In this document: positions 1 through 10,302 of the stretch, one piece after another
Numbering within the stretch: the first letter of the stretch is position 1
Layout: each line of letters begins with the position of its first letter
DNA from: Agrocybe praecox
Taxonomy: Eukaryota > Basidiomycota > Agaricomycetes > Agaricales > Agrocybaceae
Assembly (NCBI GenBank): GCA_964017145.1
Contig: OZ024841.1
Coordinates: forward strand, 930,001 to 994,000
Length of the DNA stretch: 64,000 nt
Direction: 5' to 3'
Program-made: the position numbers and the translations under genes
The notes under the pieces: generated by a model
Told to the model about the DNA's origin: nothing
What the model saw: only the letters and a program-made list of their open reading frames with translations
Database searches by the model: none

Positions 1-1034
1 ATGGACCCCAAAACGGTACCAGCAACATTCAAGGCGCCTCCAGTTTCTTGTCTAACCTTTGGAAGAGCACCTGCGGCAACTCCTAAGAACTGACCACCAG
101 CGTGTATAGCAGCACTGAGAACGTTGCCGGTACCCTGTGCAAGTCCTGGGAGGGTTTCCTCTACTTTGCCAGCAAGCATTTTGGCCATTTCAGCAGCACC
201 TGGTTGCATTGATATTTCAGGAGAATTTGACAAAGGATGCTGGGTAGCCAACGACGCAGGCTTTTGTTCTTCAGTTTTGGTGTCTGAAACAAAAGAACAT
301 GTTATTTCAGTGCCTAGCACTTAAAAGAGACTTATACTTACAGGTATTTGTGGGGGCATTCTTGTTTAAAGCAGCTATGTGGTACTATCAGCGATGCGTC
401 TCAACGGTATAATACATAACTTGCACAATTCATGCGGGTCAATTTTAGATTTGGCAGGTGAAGCATTTGGGACGAAAGTTGTGCGATTTCCGAGCGTTTC
501 TAAAGAAAAGAAAAAAATGATGTAAGATGGAGAAGATCAATTACTGGATATGACTCACCCTCAAAACCTGTATGCCCACTTCCGTATGGCCTCCCGTCAA
601 TGCGTTCTTCAGGTAAAGTAGCGACCCCAGGTTCGTTGAAATAACCGGGGAGAGAGCCAACTCCAACATTAGATCCTGAAGGTTTCTCCTTCGAGGGTAG
701 CTGCGAGTCGACACCTTGAGTAATACCAATGAGTAACCATATGTACGAGAGAAGATCCTCTGTATCCCTCACCTAGACCCTTCTTAGATTGTCCCCCATT
801 ATCCTCTGGGTACGCGCCAGGTATGAACCTATCTGGCTCGTCCGAGTTTGTATGAGCAACAGTCTTCGGCATGGAGAGCGAATGATGTTTTGCTGAAGGC
901 GTCCTCTCGTGCACTTTCGTACCGGGAGAAAACCTGGGCGTAGTGTTCGAAGTCCTGTTCTTCGACTCCCTGGCTTCCTCTTCAACTAGTGCAGAATGTA
1001 TAGGATTGTTTGGGGGAGAACTGTCGTGATCCAT
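1..1034 (-). CDS. Unknown protein, C-terminus beyond left edge
   Basis: I do not recognise this protein. The start at 1034 opens a hydrophilic Ser/Pro/Glu-rich N-terminal part (MDHDSSPPNN...). Exon 1 appears to end at 747 at a GTACAT donor. Exon 2 begins after a CTCGCAG acceptor and reads LPSKEKPSG...GHTGFE, ending at a GTGAGT donor near 560. At least one further exon, from about 290 down to the edge, reads TKTEEQKPAS and then an Ala/Gly-rich amphipathic stretch (LAGKVEETLPGLAQGTGN). No signal peptide or membrane segment is visible. The introns between 300 and 560 are not resolved. Exon 2 with its upstream intron end is copied at 36735-36810. Confidence 0.55.
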
Positions 1035-1511
1035 GATTCAAGAAGTAGGAAAGTGAAGAAAAGATTCCCGTCGAGAAACTAGAAAGTGATACATAGACAT
1101 ATTTGAAAGTTTCCCAATGTCTCAACGTGTCATTTATCGCGGAACTGACGTCAAAGGGGACTTCATAGCGATCACCAACGCTGCGTGCCTAGGCAAAATA
1201 ATTGAGTATACGCAGGTGTTGAAGTACACGTCAAGCGTGGACTCGTAAGTCTGTCCGTAAGGGTGGTGATGGACGCGTTCAAACGGGGGTTGTGGCAGTG
1301 CTAATATTGGCGCCAATTAGTGCTGAGCGCTGAATTCCAATTTGGATGTCGATTTCGCTGTTGAGCTGTATCTTAGGCTCGTGCTTCGGTCAAAAGAGAT
1401 GATAATAATAATAATTTACTGCCAAGAATCATGATCCGAAAAAAAATATTGGTCAAAGTTTATCTATCAAGTTCTTTCAACCACTGAGGCAAAAGCTTGC
1501 GTGCCTAAATA
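1035..1511. other. Intergenic, no gene seen
   Basis: AT-rich spacer upstream of the minus-strand gene at 1034. It has a short TAA microsatellite near 1402-1415. The short open frames here have no family resemblance. Confidence 0.5.
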
Positions 1512-1628
1512 ATTCCTTTTGCTCCAAATCCGATCAGCATTATAACGAGCACGGCGCAGAGTTTATTCAGGTAATAGACTCTGTTGCCATTACTGCTTCC
1601 ACCACCACCAAGTATGAATATTTCCGGA
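1512..1628 (-). pseudogene. Fragment of acyltransferase-3 family gene
   Basis: Read on the minus strand, this stretch encodes ILGGGGSSNGNRVYYLNKL and a hydrophobic continuation. It matches the N-terminus of the intact gene at 37154 (ILGG-NSNGNRIHYLDNLRAI). Similarity is visible at DNA level from a shared GGAAATATTC on. It stops after about 115 bases, and a TAG-type stop follows shortly. Only the region around the first membrane segment is present, so this is a decayed partial copy. The downstream part of the family (ten or so membrane helices) is absent. Confidence 0.65.
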
Positions 1629-1892
1629 GGTGGGTGAGTTGTGTGCGGTCTTGGTGCGGTCGCGATGTGAGTGATGCAGTCAACCAACAGTCGCTGGCAA
1701 ATCTTGCCAGGCTCTCCGGGCCGTGATTGGCATTCTATCAATAACTAACACGTGACCATTTTGATTTTGATTTTGAAGTTGAATTTGATTTCATGAAAAG
1801 AACACCACATCTCTTCAAGTGGAAATGTTTGGTTCACAAGTTCTGTCATCTAAGCCGCCGAAAACCTGTGAACTCGATATCCAAGACGAATA

Positions 1893-3306
1893 ATGGACGC
1901 TAAATCTGTACCCTCTTCCCCAAGTCAGCCCACAGCGGTTGTGGTTGGCCCTTCCCCTAGTACGTATTTGCGAAACGAGCAAGAAGTCTTCATCAGTATC
2001 TGATAGTTTTATTTCGCAGGTCCATTTAAGGAGCTTAGTCTGCTCGATCGTCTACTTACTCCGCTCGTCCTTCTTTCTATGATTATAGGCGTCATCATCG
2101 GTGAATTCGTACCTCGTGTTCGAGAGGCTTTAGACACGGCCAAGTTCCAAAGCGTCTCCATTCGTATGTATTCACGATACATGAGATGGTAACAGTATCT
2201 TTAACTATTTCCTCAGCAATATCCGTAGGCCTGATCATTATGATGTGGCCGATTCTTACAAAAGTTCAATACGAAAAGTTACCTGCGGTTCTATCCACTT
2301 CACGGCTTTGGAAACATATCGGCATTTCTATCGCAATAAACTGGATTATGGGTCCATTCCTCATGCTTGGATTGGCGTGGGCTACGCTTCCTGACCTACC
2401 TGGCTATCGTAGTGGCGTAATATTGGTAGGCCTCGCACGGTGTATCGCTATGGTCGCCATTTGGAACGACCTTGCGCGCGGAGACCGCGAATACTGTGCT
2501 ATTCTCGTAGTGATCAACGGAGCGATGCAGATCGTTCTTTTTGCGCCATACTCTGTCCTTTTTATTAATGAAATAGGAGGAAGCGGTCAAAAGAATGTCC
2601 GCGTGTCGTACGGGCCCGTTGCAATTTCTGTACTTATTGTGAGTGTCATTTAATTTTGAAATTGTATGACCTTCGCTGAGATCGATCAGTACCTCGGTAT
2701 ACCGCTGGTAGCAGGAATCCTAACTCGATACGCCGTCATATTAGCCACGAGCAAGAGTTTCTTTAACAAGAAATTCCTGCCCATCTTTTCACCACTAGCG
2801 CTGCTCGGTTTGCTATACACGATCATCGTCCTGTTCGCATATCAAGGACACCGAATTATTCACAACCTGGGTCCGGTATTCCGAATCTTTGTCCCTCAAA
2901 TCCTTTACTTCATCATCATGTGGAGCTCGATTTTTATTCTCATGCTCTATCTCTCGAGACGAGAATCTCCGGGGAAGAACTTATACGGGTACGAGATGGC
3001 AGTAGTGCAAGCGTTCACAGCAGCCAGCAATAACTTCGTACGACCGCTTTTTCCTCCGGGGATACCTTGAGAGCTAACTTATTTCAAAATTAGGAACTGG
3101 CTATAGCTGTAGCGATTGCTGTCTTTGGGGTAAACTCCGAACAGGCGCTTGCAGCTACCATCGGCCCGCTGACAGAAGTCCCAGTTCTGTTGGCGTTGAG
3201 TTGGGTTGCGTTATACCTCAAACATAAACTTAGGTGGACCGGGCCTCTGCACGTGAACGATTCCGAAAAGTCGATCCCTGGTACCGTGTCATCGGAGATG
3301 AAGTAG
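1893..3306 (+). CDS. ACR3: Arsenite efflux transporter of the ACR3 family
   Basis: Five exons (1893-1959, 2020-2163, 2217-2638, 2690-3037, 3094-3306) give a 397-residue polytopic membrane protein. It matches ACR3 (BART superfamily) over its length: [17 protein letters not shown] in helix 1, [29 protein letters not shown], the family cysteine segment [45 protein letters not shown] and [15 protein letters not shown] with the conserved Glu. ACR3 proteins export arsenite, and sometimes antimonite, across the plasma membrane using the proton gradient. Introns are 50-60 bases with normal GT..AG borders. The intron at 2639-2689 could alternatively end at CTGAG. The last 24 codons and the 3' flank are duplicated at 6545. 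Confidence 0.93.
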
Positions 3307-3513
3307 ACATGCAGAAAACTGTATGTTTCTTTTGGCAACTCGATTTGATTTCTCCTTTGTATGCACTGTTACAATTCATCCGGGCTATTTACTAGATTTG
3401 TACTCTTCGTTCCGTTCAAATTTCATGATATATGATTACAGCGCAAGAAGTCTGGCAAATGAGGTTGAAAGTTTATTCGAAGATTTTAGTCTGGGTGTGC
3501 ATTAGCATTCAGA
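3232..3513 (+). repeat. ACR3 3' end, source copy of a 285-bp duplication
   Basis: This segment covers the last codons of ACR3 and about 205 bases beyond its stop. It is repeated in the same orientation at 6545-6831 at roughly 85 percent identity by eye. It begins at AGGTGGACCGGGCC and ends at GTGTGCATTAGCATTCA in both copies. Confidence 0.85.
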
Positions 3514-3660
3514 TATATGTCAAATACGTACTCGGCACCAGTGGATACCGCCTTTGCAATATTTCCAGCTCCTTCAACAATCCGACTAATTATATCAGAT
3601 TGCAATAAAAATATAATTCGTCAATTAATCAATGATAATCAACCAACTGTATCTGAAAAC

Positions 3661-4372
3661 TCACGCAGCACTGCCCAGGACGTCTGTGTCGTCGTCGTCA
3701 TCATCATCACCACCAGAGCTCTTGGACGACTTGTCTTTCTTGCTCGACGATTTCGTGCTGCCTTTGGTTTTCTTTGGTTTGGAGCTCTTCGTGGAAGGCT
3801 TCTTGCTTTTATTGGCTTCAAATTCTTCTCGAGCAGTGACAGCCGAGCTGTATCATTATTTAATTTTATTCAACGTGTTGAATTGTCGAAATAAATCTTA
3901 CGCGTCTTTCGCGTCAGCATCAGGGGCAGCACTTTATATGAAAGGGAATTAAAATGAAGCGAGAAGAGCAGAGATTATAAGACACTTACCCAGCAGCAGC
4001 ATCAGAATCCGCATCGGCAGTAACGTTCACATCCAAATCAATCTTCGACGAATCGTCAACATCGGCGTCTGCATTGTTCGAAATATCAGTCTTTGATTTC
4101 TTCTTTCCCTTCTTGGACGACTTCTTCGGCTTCTTCGATTTCTTTGGCTTCTTCTTGTTTGCCTCGTTGGATGTTGACTCGGATGCGAGGTTGCGGAGCT
4201 GCAATTTTTCCACGCCGATATTGTCGGCCAGGTCAACCTCGAGATCGGCTGGCTGTCTAGCCACTACGGCAGAAAAATCCCTGCGGGGGATTGGTTCCGC
4301 ATATGATGCTACACTGCCGAAGAAGACAAGAGCAAGAGCGACGGTAGTGAGGTAGTTGCGTGTGCCAGGCAT
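3661..4372 (-). CDS. Secreted Lys/Asp-rich low-complexity protein
   Basis: Three exons (4372-3990, 3931-3902, 3847-3661) give 199 residues. Residues 1-25 are a signal peptide (VALALVFFGSVASYA) followed by EPIPRRD. The mature part has two Lys/Ser blocks (KKKPKKSKKPKKSSKKGKK and KSKKPSTKSSKPKKTKG), an Asp/Ala-rich linker, and a C-terminal run of Asp. It has no cysteines and no known domain, and is probably disordered. The leader and the NLASES segment resemble the His-rich secreted proteins at 5305 and 10755, so it may be a distant paralog with another repeat composition. Function is unknown. A TATA-like element (TTTATAAC on the minus strand) lies about 65 bases upstream of the ATG. Confidence 0.75.
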
Positions 4373-4891
4373 TCTGATACTCGTATGAGGAGGGAGTTGG
4401 TATTAACTTCGAGCCAGTAACTCGACTATTTATCCGTTATAAATCCAGCATTATCTTTCGACTGGACTGATTTCTTTGAACACGAATGTCAGAAATTGTA
4501 GGAATGGAGTAAAACCTTTTAATTCTGCATTCTACCAATCTAACATTAGCATTAGAGACCGCCGCCGCCTCAGGCGACTACTCCCTATCCAATATGCCGA
4601 GAATTCTGTGCTCTGACGAAGAGCGCTGTTAGAAATGCAAAAAAAAACAGTAGAATTGAGTACTCACACTAGCTATAAAGCTCATGACAGCCTATTGAAC
4701 AGCGCCGTTCATTAGGGTCGCGTTTAATAAGTAGGCCGTCAAAACGTTGCGGTAGTATAGTTTTGCAAAATAGTACATTACTTGGCTCACGAGTCCTAGA
4801 ACGGACTTTAGTAATATCTTAAAGTACCGCGGCAGTGAACTTGAGGGCGCCATTTTGCCGAGAAGATCTTAAGCGGTGCGTGTTGAGATCC
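4373..4891. other. Intergenic, no gene seen
   Basis: Promoter side of the Lys/Asp-rich gene, then AT-rich spacer up to the left border of the duplicated block at 4892. I see no open frame of note. Confidence 0.5.
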
Positions 4892-6543
4892 AAATATTCA
4901 GGGTTGATGTTTTTTATTTTTATGTTTAGTTTGGATCGCGTCGGCACTGAATACCGGCAACGGCAGAGCGAGCGTCTATCAGCGCAAATATCGCGATGAC
5001 ATCAGCACATCATATGATCCAGTTCATAAGAGCGCGCATGTACCCAAGTCCAAACGTGTACATCGTGTATCTAGATTCCAGGAGTCTTCATAGATAGTAA
5101 TAGGAGTCTGCTCAACTTATGTGGCCGCATAAATATTAGCAAAGCATGTTTTTTTTTTTTTTCATTTGTCTGAGATATCTTATTATACATTCTTCTTGTT
5201 CCTACAACAGTATTGATCGTTGTGTTTGATCAGTGCACAAGTGCTTTCGTTTCGTTTCTGTCTCTGTGAGGCCATATATTGAGCATCGAGCGACGGAGAG
5301 TTATCTAGGCGCTACAACTTAGTAGCCCAGTGAAGGTGAATTCCATAGTACTATACCAAGAGCATGTCATGACGTACCTAGTTGCACCGGCGCCCTTGGC
5401 GGAGTCAGTTGCACCAGAAGTGTCGGACCCAGTGTCAGAGGCTCCGGAAGCGGCTGCTGGAGCGGCGCTACAGATCAAAAAGGTGGTTATTAGCTCTCTG
5501 TGTAGGGGTATCTATCTATGAAATAAAACTTCAAGGGCAGTTACCTAGTAGTATCGTCACCGCCAGCACCTGCGTTCGCGCCAGTGGGCGTGGCATCAGA
5601 CGCGGTTGAGCTTGCATCACCACCAGAATCAGAATCAGATGCCGACGGTGTAGCCGGGGCTGACCCCTTTGTCGGACTACCACTCTTGCCACCGCCGTGG
5701 TTATGATTACCGTGGCCGTGCCTGCCGTGACCCCCATGGTGTCTATGGTGCCCGTGATGTCTATGCCTGCCGTGTCCGTGATGTTTTCTCCTCTCGGAAA
5801 GGAGGTCACTGTTGACATCCCGAGATTCGAGTGCTTGATAAAAATCCCTTGGAAGGACGCCTTCGAATCCTTCCGATGCCAAGTTACTCGTTGTGAGCGA
5901 TTTGGCTCCAGAAAGGTCCACATCCCCAGATGCGATAGGCTTGGCATAGAGCGATGTGCCTCCAAGGACAATAAAGCCACCAGCGATTGTGGCAGTGAGC
6001 TTGATGATTTGGTTTACTGATATCATGATCAAGTTGTGCTGTGTAGCTTGAACGATCTCATCACTTCCAAATGCGCTTATATACATAATTACAGCGATGT
6101 ACTTTGATCTAGATTGTTATTGTAAAGCCTCATCGGCAGCAGCTACTTGGCCTTATTTACACGCCTCTAATGGCGTTTAATACACTACAAGTTAAAAGTT
6201 TTGTAAAGTTTTAAATGTTAGTATATAGGTTAGCTAGTATGGTTCCTAAAAGAACTAAGATTCCGAGCCAGAGATTTTCACTAGAGTGGATCTTGAAGCT
6301 TGAAGCTTGAAGGGTGATTCAGAATTGCCGAGTTACATTGTTCTATTCTATATGCGCAGCCGATTTTATTATATCAGTAGAAAATCACCTAGTGGGACTT
6401 AGCTACCGCGGCACTAATAAATCTCTCTTTACGTAGTACCAGCGTCTACGTCCGAAATTTGATTAAGTTCTATTTATATCTGTGCGGCTACTAAGTTACT
6501 TCTCGCCCCTTTCGGGCTCATCCAATTCCCTGCTATTTAGTTT
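4892..6543. repeat. Segmental duplication, copy 1
   Basis: About 1.65 kb that recurs as a direct copy at 10303-11985. It includes the 3' flank, the whole His-rich secreted gene and about 500 bases of its promoter. Borders: the left end begins near ATTCAGGGTT in both copies, and the right end is CCCTGCTATTTAGTTTA in both. After that this copy runs straight into the ACR3-tail copy. Differences are mostly substitutions and small indels. Confidence 0.88.
5305..6026 (-). CDS. Secreted His/Gly-rich protein, copy 1
   Basis: Two exons (6026-5545 and 5467-5305) give about 214 residues. I chose the ATG at 6026 because it starts a clean signal peptide (MISVNQIIKLTATIAGGF...SLYA-KPIASG). The upstream in-frame ATG at 6086 would bury it. 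The mature protein has SGAKSLTTSNLASEG, then a block of His, Gly, Arg and Asn (HHGHGRHRHHGHHRHHG), then an Ala/Ser/Thr/Asp-rich tail. His density of this kind can bind Cu, Ni or Zn, but that is inference. Compared with copy 2, a changed stop context extends the C-terminus by about 20 residues. The gene lies 2 kb from ACR3. Confidence 0.8.
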
Positions 6544-6544
6544 A

Positions 6545-6831
6545 GAGGTGGACCGGGCCTCTGCACGTAAACGATTCTGAAAAGTCGATTCCTGGGACCA
6601 TGTCATCGGAGACGACGTAGACATGTCACAGGAAACAGTGTATGTTTTTTTGGGCAACTTGACTTGATTTCTCTTTTGTATGTACTGTTACAATTCATTC
6701 GGGCTATTTGCTATTTACATTTGTACCCTTCGTTCAGTTCAAATTTCATGACATCTGATACAGCGCAAGAATTCTGGCAGATGAGGTTGAAGATTTTAGT
6801 CTGGGTGTGCATTAGCATTCAAAAATATAAG
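6545..6831 (+). pseudogene. Duplicated ACR3 3' end
   Basis: This copies the last 24 codons of ACR3 with the frame and stop kept ([13 protein letters not shown]...ETT-stop) plus about 210 bases of 3' flank. Nothing of the transporter core is present. The left border coincides with the end of the 1.65 kb duplicated block, and the right border (near 6832) touches the nuclease fragment. It is therefore a mosaic junction rather than a gene. Confidence 0.85.
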
Positions 6832-6835
6832 GGGT

Positions 6836-7787
6836 AATCCATGGTATACTGTCAACCGACAGTGATAACCTACCATTTGGAGCGGATCGTGTTTATCGAA
6901 TGTAGGCTCTAACCTGAATATATAGTACACTTTAAATCGGTGCTAATATTTGGTACAGGCTCACAAAAGCAAATCGAACAACTGAAGATGAAATTACGTT
7001 GTATACATCACGGAATATCGAGCACAATGATAGCATTGGTCTATTTCGAAGCGGCCTTATTCGCTTTGCACTACTTGTAGGAGGTGATTATGACACAGGT
7101 GTTAAGGGATGTGGTTGCAAGGTCGCCATGGGACTTGCACAATGTGGCTTTGGTGACGAGTTGCTGGCAGCGATGGAGGATCATACATTGGATATATTTC
7201 TATTTGATCTGCCAGAACGAATCAGGGTTGAGCTAAGAACCAATCCAGGAGGTATACTCGAAAGCAAACAGGCAAACCTTGCAAAAACATTCCCAGATCT
7301 CAACACCTCGAGCGGACCTACCAAGAGCTGAGGATTGCACAAGTTGCACAATTTTGTTCTGGTCATTTTGGATGGTGAACAGAAGAGGAATTGAAAGCCA
7401 AACTTCTTAAACATCTGGCCCAGTGTGAGCCTGTACTAGCGCAGATGATATTTTCGGTGAGTAAAAGAGACTTGGTTCGGCGACGCAAAATCAGACCCTG
7501 ACGACCGAATGGAAGGGCCTTTGAGTCTTCCGGATACAAGACATGAACCAGATGTCATCGAAATCGAATTCACTGATTCCGATGAACAAGAACTAGAAGA
7601 TGTTGAGAAAAAGAGAAAGGTACGCCGCCTCCTGCCTCCTTCAGATAATTCAGCGAACACCATTGCCCGAGACGACAACCAGGATAGCAAAGATGACGAA
7701 GGAACGAGCACACACCCCATCGACCTGACGCACAACCATCAGGAACTTGTCCACGTTGGATTTCTTGACTTGAGCGATGATGCATGA
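6836..7787 (+). pseudogene. 5'-truncated XPG/GEN1-like nuclease
   Basis: The fragment starts inside the XPG-I domain (STDSDNLPFGADRVYRM, compare the family pattern TDDSDxLxFGA). After an intron (GTAGGC...TACAG) it continues with DEITLYTSRNIEH. The helix-hairpin-helix part follows: FALLVGGDYDTGVKGCG and LAQCGFGDELL. Past 7310 the frame breaks: the homologous continuation ERTYQELRIAQVAQF is in another frame and meets TGA after FGW. A last piece (7509-7787) looks like the acidic C-terminal tail. Rad2/XPG enzymes cut branched DNA. The N-terminal catalytic half is missing, so this copy cannot work. Related PIN-like nuclease genes are often multicopy in mushrooms. Confidence 0.7.
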
Positions 7788-9157
7788 ACCACCACAAATA
7801 TTCTGATATTCTATTGTGTTACTTCCCACGTAGTCCGTGATATGCTATAATTTACACGTCTATCGTAATACGTCTACCTACAGACGACGGTCGACGGTTG
7901 TATTTCTATAATTTAATAAATTATATTCGCTTTGTGAAAAGAGAGATGCCATCTGAGCTTACCGCGACGCTGGTGTTCACATCTTGCTTCATTCCTCTCT
8001 CATTTTACTACCATCCCTGTCCCTAATGAAGCGTACCTCGTAAGTCCCACCGCCAAGCACTACCAAGTCTGATATCTAATAGCATTAGCGCTTATCAGTA
8101 CGTCAAATAAGTACCGCAGAAGGAAAAGCGTACACACCCCAATGAATAAGCCAAAACGACGGGATAAAGGATCGAAGAGGGAGGCGAAAGGGTATACACA
8201 GGTGGGTCACCCGTTTAAACAAATCTGGGTCCCATCAGACATCAGATTTGTTTAAGTTTGTTTCAAATTATTTCCAAAAACGTCCCACCAAATCAGATTC
8301 AAACCTCGCAACTTAGTTTTGCTTCAGCGGCGGATTTCACAAAAATTTAAGCCAGAACTTCAATTAATCTCAAGCATCGGCAGACCGCTGCGCTGCGTAT
8401 TTCCTTTTACGGCCCACATAGAAAAAATTTCTCGCTCGCCATTTTCAGTATCCCTTAGACACTGGTATATTAGAGTGGGATTGAAATATGATATATTTGA
8501 CTACTAATGACTCAGTGAATTATACATATTGCTATCCGTAATTTGGACCCTCAGTGAGGCCGAAATGATACTGCAAGTACTTACCGACACTATCATCTGA
8601 CCCCCAGTGGTCCCTCCACAAACTACACTGTTGCGCAAACAAGGTTGAGGCCTGTCATGACAATGTAAGTAACAAAGAACATTTCCAGTAGAAGCGACCT
8701 CTTACCATTGAGATTCGTCCACTTATAAACCCACTGCCATACCATGTAAACTGTTGAAGTTAGTCAGTAACTCAATCCAGTTGAGATTAATACATGGGAC
8801 GGGTGGATGACTGCGCCATTCAACATGGTCCCACAGGCGGGAATTTGGCATAAAATCACAGTCAACCACGTCATGGACATGCCCATGCCACACAGATGTG
8901 GTCCGTCGAGGAGAAAAGCAAGTCATGATTGGCGAAACCCGGAAGATTTCCTGCAACGCGGAGGCTCTTGATAAACACAAGCAAATACCCTTTCGTTCGG
9001 CCCCGGCGGCATGCTCAGTGGCTGGGAAAGCAAAGCTCAGAGGCAATTCAGAGGCAGAAGAAATGAAGGCGAAGGTTTGAAATAATATGAAGCTGGACTT
9101 CAGAATAACTGTGCTGCATGAGCCTCCAGTTTTTTTTGAGCCGCGTTCAAACATTTT
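7788..9157. other. Intergenic, no gene supported
   Basis: 1.37 kb of AT-rich then mixed sequence. The longest frame (9154-8723, minus, 143 codons) has no family resemblance and no splice context that improves it, so I leave it out. Confidence 0.45.
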
Positions 9158-9277
9158 TCGATCGATCGCGGACCGAGATTTGCCTAGGTCAGACTTGAAT
9201 TAGCCAACGCTTTTGACTCAGTTAAATCGGAGTTTTATTTGCCTTAAACAAATCTAAGCTGAGCGTCCGTCTGTGTA
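9158..9277 (+). repeat. Dispersed repeat R2, copy 1
   Basis: Shares CGATCGxGGACCGAxATTTG and TAGGGTCAG-like sequence with 19471-19506. Shares GACTCAGTT, GGAGTT and GAGCGTCCG-x-CTGTGTA with 20972-21076, all in the same orientation. Probably debris of an old transposable element. No coding content was recognised. Confidence 0.55.
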
Positions 9278-9556
9278 GCGCACTGTTGTGCAAGCCTATG
9301 CTAAAACATCGAGCGGCATCCCCAGAAGTTAGAGGTCGAACATGGTACGCGGCGCGAGACCGAGAGCCGAGCGGCAGCATTTGCGGTGACCCAGCCCCAC
9401 CAAAAGGGCTGTGACCCAACGTCAGTCGAGCAGTCGAGCTGAGAGAGACAGCTGTGGAAGCGAACGAGACAGACGATGGCAGAGAGAGGCGACTGAGCTG
9501 GCGCGCGGGTGGCTGTGCAGGTTGACTAAGCATTACCAAATCGGGCGAGACCCAGG

Positions 9557-10254
9557 TAGTGTTGCCGGCGGTTCGACTCCCAGCTACTAGTCGGTCGAGC
9601 GGAGCTGAAATGAGCCGAGCGGAGTCGCACGTGCGACTTGGCAACTCCCACGACTTGCAAGTCAAAGATAGAGCGCTATGGGCGACTTCAAAGCGACTTG
9701 AGTCGCGACTCGGGCTGAATCGGGAAATCCCAGGCAATCATGAATTCTCCTCGTTCACTTTCACGTCGTTTCAACGCCGTTTGCTTCCGTATCTCTATAT
9801 ACTCCCTCTACATTCAAATTATTTTCTTGCTATAGCATTACGGAAAGATGCTGGGCACCTCAGAAGCACATTCCCAATTTCACCGTGACTACCGTGACAT
9901 TTCGGCACATTCTGAGCCTCCGTGACGCGTGACTGCCGAATTGAATACGCCCTTGGATTTCACAGTAGGAGAACAGAAAAAAAGAGGAGATTGAAGTTCT
10001 AGAAAGACTTTCCGGTGAATGTTGGGGTGGAAATAGGTAGAATTTCGCTAAAACTATAATCTTGAATGTATAATGTACATAAAAACTTGAACTTCCATTT
10101 TTGGACTGTGGAGTCGCGACTTAAGCGGAAGCGAGCGGAAGTCGGGCTGAGCGAGTTGGTGGCGATGCGGTTTCGCTCGGCTCAACGGCTGATTGATTCG
10201 CGTAGTCACAAAAAGCGGAGCGGAGTCGAGCGGAGTCGAACCGCGGCAACACTA
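9557..10254. mobile_element. hAT-type MITE, 698 bp, with 8-bp target duplication
   Basis: The element starts TAGTGTTGCC and ends GGCAACACTA. The inverted repeats extend about 23 bp inward (through GGTTCGACTCC) with one inserted base. It is flanked on both sides by the perfect 8-bp direct repeat GACCCAGG (9549-9556 and 10255-10262). An 8-bp duplication and TA/CA-G-TG-type ends are the hallmark of the hAT superfamily. Sub-terminal regions carry several copies of GAGCGGAGTCG-like motifs and CGACTTG/CAAGTCG, as expected for transposase-binding repeats. There is no transposase frame, so it is non-autonomous. Confidence 0.85.
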
Positions 10255-10302
10255 GACCCAGGTCGCGGCGGCACCAGGGGTCACATGCACAGGGAGTCCT
10301 TG

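Noticed and set aside
8723..9154. 143-codon minus-strand frame
   Set aside because: No family pattern, no start context and no supporting splice sites.
9222..9737. 171-codon minus-strand frame
   Set aside because: It crosses repeat R2 and the end of the hAT MITE, so it is not a gene.
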